Source: Thiobacillus sp. (GTDB lineage: Bacteria; Pseudomonadota; Gammaproteobacteria; Burkholderiales; Thiobacillaceae). From it: DNA of 62,753 nt. Within the stretch, counting starts at the first letter, position 1; every line of letters begins with the position of its first letter. The DNA lies in NCBI GenBank assembly GCA_030679915.1, contig JAUXRY010000024.1:1-62753 (forward strand). The letters are read 5' to 3'. This document shows, piece by piece, positions 57,504-62,753 of this stretch. The position numbers and the translations under genes were made by a program. The notes beneath the pieces are model-generated. The model did no database searches. It had not been told where the DNA came from and was given only the letters and a program-made list of their open reading frames with translations.

Positions 57504-60286
57504 TACAGTGAGCGCGCGATTTCCACGATTTCAAACACTTCCAGCTGATCGCCTTCCTGGATATCGTTGAAATTCTTCAGGCTCAAGCCACACTCAAAGT
57601 TGGATTTGACTTCCTTGACGTCGTCCTTGAAACGCTTCAGGGAATCAAGCTCGCCTTGATGGACGACGACGTTGTTACGCAGCACGCGGACACCCGCATT
57701 GCGTTTCACCACGCCATCGAGCACGTAACAACCAGCGATGGTGCCCACCTTGGAAATCACGAAGACCTGGCGGATCTCAACGGTACCGATCACGGTTTCG
57801 CGTTTCTCGGGTACCAGCATGCCGGACAACGCAGCTTTCACCTCATCCACGGCTTCATAGATGATGTTGTAGTAGCGCAGGTCGACGCCATTGGCCTCGG
57901 CCAGCTTGCGGGCTGAGGCATCGGCTCGCACGTTGAAGCCGATCAGGACAGCCTTGGAAGCCAGCGCCAGATTGACGTCGGATTCGGTAATGGCGCCAAC
58001 ACCGCTATGGATGATGTTGACCTTGACCTCGTCGGTGGAAATCTTGGCCAGCGCGTGCGCAAGACCTTCGTAAGAGCCCTGCATGTCGGCTTTGAGGATG
58101 ATGGGCAGTTGCTGTACTTCGCCTTCGCCCATTTGATCGAACATCGACTCCAGCTTGGCCGCCTGTTTTTTCGCCAGTTGCACATCGCGGAACTTGCCTT
58201 GACGGAATAGCGCAATTTCACGCGCCTTGCGTTCGTCCGGCAGCACCATCATGTCTTCACCTGCACGCGGCACGTCGGACAGACCCTGGATTTCAACCGG
58301 GATGGACGGGCCCGCTTCGGTGACCATATTGCCGGCTTCGTCGAGCATGGCACGGACGCGGCCGAAAGCCTGGCCTGCCAGCACCATGTCGCCACGACGC
58401 AGCGTGCCGGACTGAACCAGCAAGGTCGTGACAGGGCCCTTGCCCTTGTCGAGGCGAGCTTCGATGACGATGCCCTTGGCCGGGCCCTCTGCATGCGCCT
58501 GTAATTCGAGCACTTCGGCCTGCAGCAAAATGGCGTCAAGCAGGCCGTCGATATTGGTATTGGCTTTGGCCGACACTTCGATGAACTGCGTGTCGCCACC
58601 CCATTCTTCGGGGGTTACGCCTTGCGCGACCAGTTCCTGGCGAATCCGCTCAGGGCTGGCGTCGGGTTTGTCGACCTTGTTCACCGCCACCACCATCGGC
58701 ACACCGGCCGCCTTGGCGTGGTGAATGGCTTCGATGGTTTGCGGCATCACGCCGTCATCTGCGGCGACGACCAGCACAACGATGTCGGTCGCCTTAGCAC
58801 CGCGAGCACGCATGGCGGTAAACGCTTCGTGGCCCGGGGTGTCGAGGAAGGTGATGACGCCTTTCTCGGTTTCGACGTGATATGCACCGATGTGCTGGGT
58901 AATACCGCCGGCTTCGCCGCTGGCTACGCGGGTACGCCGGATGGTGTCGAGCAGGGACGTTTTGCCGTGGTCGACGTGGCCCATCACGGTGACCACCGGT
59001 GGGCGGGCACGCAGGGTCAGCTCGCCAGTAAACCCGGTATCGATGAGGAAGGCTTCCGGCGTATCCAGCGCTGCCGGTTTGCCGATGTGACCCATTTCCT
59101 CGACCAGAATGATCGCGGTTTCCTGGTCGAGCACCTGGTTGATCGTCACCATGCTGCCCAGCTTCATCAGGGCCTTGATGACCTCAGCTGCCTTGACCGA
59201 CATCTTGTGGGCCAGCTCGGCGACGGTAATGGTTTCAGGTACCAGCACTTCACGCACAACCGGCTCGGTCGGTGCAATAAAAGTGGTTTCCTCATTGCTG
59301 CCGGATCGTGATTTGCCTTTGCGGCCGCGCCAGCCTGTATCGGGCGCGGCGCCGCCACGGGTCTTGAGACCGCCTTTACGCTTTGCTGCATCATCTTTCC
59401 AGCTGCCTTCGGCTTTTTTGGCTGGCTTTTTGTCAGCTTTGGCCCCGGCGGGTTTGTCTGGTTTATGGAGCGTTTTTTCAGTGGGGGCAACGGGAGCGGG
59501 AGGTGCAGCCGCTTTCTCGGCTTCCGCCACCTTGGCGGCTTCACGCGCAACTTGTGCGGCTTCGGCCTGCTTGCGCAAGCCTTCACGTTGGGCCCGGTCC
59601 GAAGCTTGACGATCCAGCAACGCCTGGTGACGGCGTGTTTCGTCTGCACGTGCCTTGACTTCCGCATCGCCAATAATGGAAGCTTTTTTGATGCGTGTGG
59701 TTTTCTTTACAACGGGAACAGGCGCTTCCTCGGGTGCCGCAGCCACTTCGGCAACGGGTGTTTCCACCGCAATTTCGGGAACCGGTTCAACAATAACGGG
59801 TGCCTCTTCGGCAATCGGCTCAGACTTGACTTCTACAGGCTCAGCGGCGACTGGCTCGACAACAGGTTCCGGATCCGGTGTCTCAACTTGAGCTTCAACC
59901 ACCGGCTGAACCTGTTCTTCGAACTCCGGCGCGGCCTGGGTTTCAGCGATAGGCTCAGCCGTGGGCTGGGCTTCGGCCGTCGGTGCTGAGGCGTCCCGTT
60001 TGACGTAGGTACGTGATTTGCGTACTTCGACCTGGATGGTGCGCGATTTACCGGTGCTGTCGGTTTTGCGTATCTCACCGGTCTGCTTCCGCGTGATAGT
60101 GATCTTGGTTTTACCGGCTTCGGTTCCACCGCCATGCATCTTGCGCAGATAGTCGAGCAAGTGGGCTTTGTCCGCCTCGGTAACCGAGTCGACAACATCA
60201 TTTTTACTGACACCCGCGGCCTTGAGCTGTTCAAGCAACAGTTCGGGCGGCAGTTTCAGTTCGAGAGCAAATTGTTCAACGTTCAT
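57503..60286 (-). CDS. infB: Translation initiation factor IF-2
   Basis: A 927-residue GTPase that brings initiator tRNA to the ribosome. An IF2N domain (1-50) is followed by a long low-complexity region rich in Ala, Pro, Glu and Val (about 90-320), then the second IF2N-like segment ([20 protein letters not shown], about 350-400). The G domain has [16 protein letters not shown] (G1), DTPGHEAF (G3) and VAVNKVDKP (G4). The C-terminal domains are complete. AGAGGA precedes the ATG. It lies 17 bases after nusA. Confidence 0.97.
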   Translation of the reverse strand: MNVEQFALELKLPPELLLEQLKAAGVSKNDVVDSVTEADKAHLLDYLRKMHGGGTEAGKTKITITRKQTGEIRKTDSTGKSRTIQVEVRKSRTYVKRDASAPTAEAQPTAEPIAETQAAPEFEEQVQPVVEAQVETPDPEPVVEPVAAEPVEVKSEPIAEEAPVIVEPVPEIAVETPVAEVAAAPEEAPVPVVKKTTRIKKASIIGDAEVKARADETRRHQALLDRQASDRAQREGLRKQAEAAQVAREAAKVAEAEKAAAPPAPVAPTEKTLHKPDKPAGAKADKKPAKKAEGSWKDDAAKRKGGLKTRGGAAPDTGWRGRKGKSRSGSNEETTFIAPTEPVVREVLVPETITVAELAHKMSVKAAEVIKALMKLGSMVTINQVLDQETAIILVEEMGHIGKPAALDTPEAFLIDTGFTGELTLRARPPVVTVMGHVDHGKTSLLDTIRRTRVASGEAGGITQHIGAYHVETEKGVITFLDTPGHEAFTAMRARGAKATDIVVLVVAADDGVMPQTIEAIHHAKAAGVPMVVAVNKVDKPDASPERIRQELVAQGVTPEEWGGDTQFIEVSAKANTNIDGLLDAILLQAEVLELQAHAEGPAKGIVIEARLDKGKGPVTTLLVQSGTLRRGDMVLAGQAFGRVRAMLDEAGNMVTEAGPSIPVEIQGLSDVPRAGEDMMVLPDERKAREIALFRQGKFRDVQLAKKQAAKLESMFDQMGEGEVQQLPIILKADMQGSYEGLAHALAKISTDEVKVNIIHSGVGAITESDVNLALASKAVLIGFNVRADASARKLAEANGVDLRYYNIIYEAVDEVKAALSGMLVPEKRETVIGTVEIRQVFVISKVGTIAGCYVLDGVVKRNAGVRVLRNNVVVHQGELDSLKRFKDDVKEVKSNFECGLSLKNFNDIQEGDQLEVFEIVEIARSL

Positions 60287-60303
60287 GCAATCCTCTTGGC
60301 GTT

Positions 60304-61782
60304 TTAGCCTTGGGCGAACCAGGGCGCGCGTGCGGCCATGATCAATTGTTTGGCGCGTTCGTCATCCATCGCGGCGATTTCGATTAGTTCGTCAACAGCC
60401 AGCTCGGCCAGGTCTTCGGTGGTGTGAACCCCTTTGCTGGCGAGCTGACGTGCTGTTTCCGCGTCCATGCCGTCGAGCGACAACAAGTCGCCCGCGGAGG
60501 CTTCGACCTGCTCTTCGCCCACGATGGCTGCGGTGAGCAAAGCATTGCGAGCGCGAGTCCGTAATTCGTTGACCAGGTCTTCGTCAAACGCATCGATTTC
60601 GAGCATCTCGTTCAGCGGCACGTAGGCGACTTCTTCCAGTGTGGAGAACCCTTCGTCGACCAGAATCTGGGCGACCTCCGCGTCTACATCGAGTTTCGCG
60701 ATGAAAAGCGCGAGGGTATGACCGCTCTCGGTTGATTGCTTTTCTTCAGCAGTCGCGCGCGACATGATGTTGAGATCCCATCCGGTCAACTCGGACGCCA
60801 GCCGCACGTTCTGGCCACCGCGACCGATCGCCATCGCCAACTGCTCTTCGTCCACCACCACGTCCATGCTGTGCTTGTCTTCGTCCACCACGATGGAGCT
60901 GACTTCGGCGGGCGCCAACGCGTTGATAACGTACTGGGCCGGCTCGGCTGACCAATGGATGATGTCGACGCGTTCGCCGGCCATCTCGTTGGTGACCGAG
61001 GTTACGCGTGAACCGCGCAGACCAATGCAGGTACCGATCGGGTCGATGCGCGGGTCGTGAGAGACTACGGCAATCTTGGCGCGCAGGCCGGGGTCGCGAG
61101 CAGCCGCCTTGATTTCCAGCAGGCCTTCTTCGATTTCCGGCACTTCCAGTTCGAACAGCGTCATGACGAATTCGGGCGCGGTGCGCGACAACACGACCTG
61201 CGGGCCACGGGCGCCGCGATCAATGCGCAGCAGGTAAGCCCGTACGCGGTCGCCGATACGCAGGTTTTCCCGCGGGATCATCTGGTCGCGATGCAGGAAG
61301 CCTTCAACACGGCCCGATTCGATAATAGCGTTACCACGGTCAATCCGCTTCACGACACCGTTGACGAGGTGCTCCTTGCGATCAAGGAAGTCACTGATGA
61401 TCTGCTCGCGCTCGGCATCACGGATTTTCTGAAGAATGACCTGCTTGGCAGCTTGTGCACCAATGCGGCCGAATTCGACGTTTTCCAGCGGATCTTCGAT
61501 GTAGTCGCCGATTTCGATATCGGGAATCTTGTCCTGCGCGTCAATCAGCAAAATCTGGAAGCCCTCGGATTCCAACTCGGCTTCGGTGACAACCTGCCAG
61601 CGGCGGAAGGATTCGTACTCACCCGTTTCGCGGTCAATCGACACGCGCACGTCGGCCTCATCCTTGAAGCGTTTCTTGGTAGCCGAGGCGAGTGCCTGCT
61701 CCAGTGCTTCAAACACGACTTCTTTGCCTACGCTCTTTTCGCGTGCCAGTGCATCGGCAAGCATCAACATTTCACGGCTCAT
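60304..61782 (-). CDS. nusA: Transcription termination/antitermination protein NusA
   Basis: A 492-residue RNA polymerase-binding factor: the NusA N-terminal domain (1-125), S1 (about 135-200), two KH domains ([18 protein letters not shown] and [20 protein letters not shown]) and two C-terminal acidic helix-hairpin repeats (about 365-490). GGAGGG lies before the start. The gene follows rimP by about 19 bases. Confidence 0.97.
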   Translation of the reverse strand: MSREMLMLADALAREKSVGKEVVFEALEQALASATKKRFKDEADVRVSIDRETGEYESFRRWQVVTEAELESEGFQILLIDAQDKIPDIEIGDYIEDPLENVEFGRIGAQAAKQVILQKIRDAEREQIISDFLDRKEHLVNGVVKRIDRGNAIIESGRVEGFLHRDQMIPRENLRIGDRVRAYLLRIDRGARGPQVVLSRTAPEFVMTLFELEVPEIEEGLLEIKAAARDPGLRAKIAVVSHDPRIDPIGTCIGLRGSRVTSVTNEMAGERVDIIHWSAEPAQYVINALAPAEVSSIVVDEDKHSMDVVVDEEQLAMAIGRGGQNVRLASELTGWDLNIMSRATAEEKQSTESGHTLALFIAKLDVDAEVAQILVDEGFSTLEEVAYVPLNEMLEIDAFDEDLVNELRTRARNALLTAAIVGEEQVEASAGDLLSLDGMDAETARQLASKGVHTTEDLAELAVDELIEIAAMDDERAKQLIMAARAPWFAQG

Positions 61783-61801
61783 AATCCCTCCAGCGCCTGC
61801 T

Positions 61802-62230
61802 TCAAACCGTCGGTTTCAAGCGAGCAACATCCACATTTCTCAAATCGACCGAAACTTCTTTTCCGTCGACGATCAACTTCACTTCTTCGCCTTCCAGGCC
61901 AACCAGTTCACCCACCAGGCGACGACGATTGTCCATCGGCACCCTCAGCTTGAGCGTCACTGGATTTCCCGCAAAGCGGACATAATCCTGCGGCTTGACC
62001 AGCGGCCGATCGAGACCGGGCGAGGACACTTCCAACCTGTCGTAGTCGATGTTTTCAACCGTAAAAAGATGCGTCAGGTGATTGCTTACCGTGACACAGT
62101 CTTCGACGCCGATACCATCTGGCTTGTCGATTAAAATCCGGATCAATCCACGCCCGGCACGCTCGAGCAGCACCAACTCGTATCCGAGTCCGGCCAGCAC
62201 GGGTTCCAGGCGGGTGGGCAAATCCATCAT
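61802..62230 (-). CDS. rimP: Ribosome maturation factor RimP
   Basis: A 142-residue factor for 30S biogenesis, first gene of the nusA operon. It contains [30 protein letters not shown], then [10 protein letters not shown] with the family hallmark, and a C-terminal SH3-like barrel ([18 protein letters not shown]). Start at 62230 (ATGATG; the second ATG is also possible). Confidence 0.96.
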   Translation of the reverse strand: MMDLPTRLEPVLAGLGYELVLLERAGRGLIRILIDKPDGIGVEDCVTVSNHLTHLFTVENIDYDRLEVSSPGLDRPLVKPQDYVRFAGNPVTLKLRVPMDNRRRLVGELVGLEGEEVKLIVDGKEVSVDLRNVDVARLKPTV

Positions 62231-62282
62231 TACAAATCCATCAAGGCGCTACAGCGCGGCGTAAAGCGGCTTGCCGTAGCAC

Positions 62283-62310
62283 AATAAAAAAATGGGCGAA
62301 CCGCCCACAG
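62283..62310 (-). terminator. Rho-independent terminator after the Gly-Cys-Leu tRNA operon
   Basis: On the minus strand GGGCGG, loop TT, then CGCCC and TTTTTTT. It lies between tRNA-Leu and rimP; read-through or another promoter would be needed for rimP expression. Confidence 0.8.
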
Positions 62311-62362
62311 TGTTAATAATAAAGCGCCGGAATTGTACCACTCGGGCGTATGAACTGAAAAG

Positions 62363-62449
62363 TGGTGCCCGGAACCGGAATTGAACCGGTACGCCATCAC
62401 TGGCGAGGGATTTTAAGTCCCTTGTGTCTACCAATTTCACCATCCGGGC
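62363..62449 (-). tRNA. tRNA-Leu (anticodon TAA)
   Basis: An 87-base class II tRNA (long variable arm): GCCCGGATGGTGAAATTGG start, acceptor GCCCGGA / TCCGGGC and encoded CCA. Anticodon loop CTTAAAA gives TAA. Confidence 0.95.
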
Positions 62450-62473
62450 GATGCGGACAGCTGGCACTGAATC

Positions 62474-62547
62474 TGGAGGCGCGAGCCGGAGTCGAACCGA
62501 CCTACACGGATTTGCAATCCGGTGCATAACCGCTTTGCTATCGCGCC
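62474..62547 (-). tRNA. tRNA-Cys (anticodon GCA)
   Basis: A 74-base cloverleaf, GGCGCGATAGC start, ACTCCGGCTCGCGCCTCCA end. Anticodon loop TTGCAAA gives GCA. Confidence 0.95.
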
Positions 62548-62634
62548 GTCGCGGCAAGCCACCAATCAGTGGTCAGCCACGTAAACGAAAAGGGGAAAAC
62601 GTCCGGACTAGTCCTTCTGTTTTCCCCGGAATGC

Positions 62635-62710
62635 TGGAGCGGGAAAGGAGGTTCGAACTCCCGACCTCGACCTTGGCAAGGTCGCGCTCTACCAGCTGAG
62701 CTATTCCCGC
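62635..62710 (-). tRNA. tRNA-Gly (anticodon GCC)
   Basis: A 76-base cloverleaf beginning GCGGGAATAGCTCAGCTGG and ending TTCCCGCTCCA. Anticodon loop TTGCCAA gives GCC. First gene of the operon. Confidence 0.96.
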
Positions 62711-62724
62711 GTTGAAGGCTGCGC

Positions 62725-62753
62725 ATTATGGGGATTCCGCCTTTTTCTGTCAA
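62725..62753 (-). promoter_or_regulatory. Strong promoter of the tRNA-Gly-Cys-Leu operon
   Basis: On the minus strand TTGACA (62748-62753), a 17-base spacer and CATAAT (62725-62730): a near-consensus sigma70 promoter. The -10 ends 14 bases before the tRNA-Gly 5' end. Confidence 0.85.

Overview
The window looks like a chromosomal segment of a betaproteobacterium, most likely a chemolithotrophic or metabolically flexible member of the Nitrosomonadales/Burkholderiales. The evidence is the rimP-nusA-infB-rbfA-truB-rpsO-pnp order, the tesA/ybbAP pair, dksA followed by a betaproteobacterial hypothetical, an N-type (alternative) ATPase operon, a CbbY-like phosphatase, a DsrC-family protein and an alternative oxidase. 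This placement is inferred from gene content; no 16S gene is present.

Layout. (1) 1-880: the end of an IS3-family element abuts an AT-richer hypothetical gene. (2) 1.1-5.9 kb: ABC exporter (ybbA/ybbP-like), divergent tesA, a YchJ-like protein and a VOC protein. (3) 6.2-23.5 kb: a 17-kb run of minus-strand genes with almost no gaps, pgm-glgP-ackA-xfp-DUF2254-atpDCQRBEFA-hpf-atpG-ppk2. It joins glycogen breakdown to acetate and ATP, a complete second (N-type) ATPase, a ribosome-hibernation-type protein and a polyphosphate kinase. The DUF2254 gene carries a frameshift. (4) 23.6-38.2 kb: a loose island of short transcription units (DUF1566 protein, TonB receptor, two FMN reductases, alternative oxidase, glycine-zipper protein, DsrC-like protein, very small membrane proteins, PQQ-type dehydrogenase, pssA, CopB-type ATPase, DUF1840). 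Seven copies of a near-palindromic motif (TGTGCG-n-TG-n-CG-n-AC) lie in its intergenic regions, one of them directly upstream of the 17-kb run. (5) 38.2-46.9 kb: one 8.7-kb gene for a cyclic beta-1,2-glucan synthase. (6) 47.9-48.2 kb: a tRNA operon Pro-Arg-His. (7) 48.3-53.5 kb: folD, a CbbY-like phosphatase, dksA, a hypothetical, an Ala/Pro/Lys-rich exported protein and an OmpR/TctE-type two-component pair. (8) 53.6-62.2 kb: the conserved translation/RNA-decay block pnp-rpsO-truB-rbfA-infB-nusA-rimP. (9) 62.3-62.7 kb: a tRNA operon Gly-Cys-Leu with a near-consensus promoter at the window edge.

How the genes may work together (inference). The pgm-to-ppk2 run resembles a low-energy survival module. 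Glycogen is phosphorolysed (GlgP) and channelled through Pgm to hexose phosphates. Phosphoketolase and acetate kinase then make ATP without respiration. The N-ATPase can spend ATP to keep the membrane energised, PPK2 exchanges phosphate between polyphosphate and nucleotides, and the HPF-like protein can idle ribosomes. The repeated motif in front of this run also lies in front of the alternative oxidase, FMN reductases, DsrC-like protein, copper ATPase and tiny membrane proteins. That suggests a shared stress or redox regulon whose regulator is not visible here.
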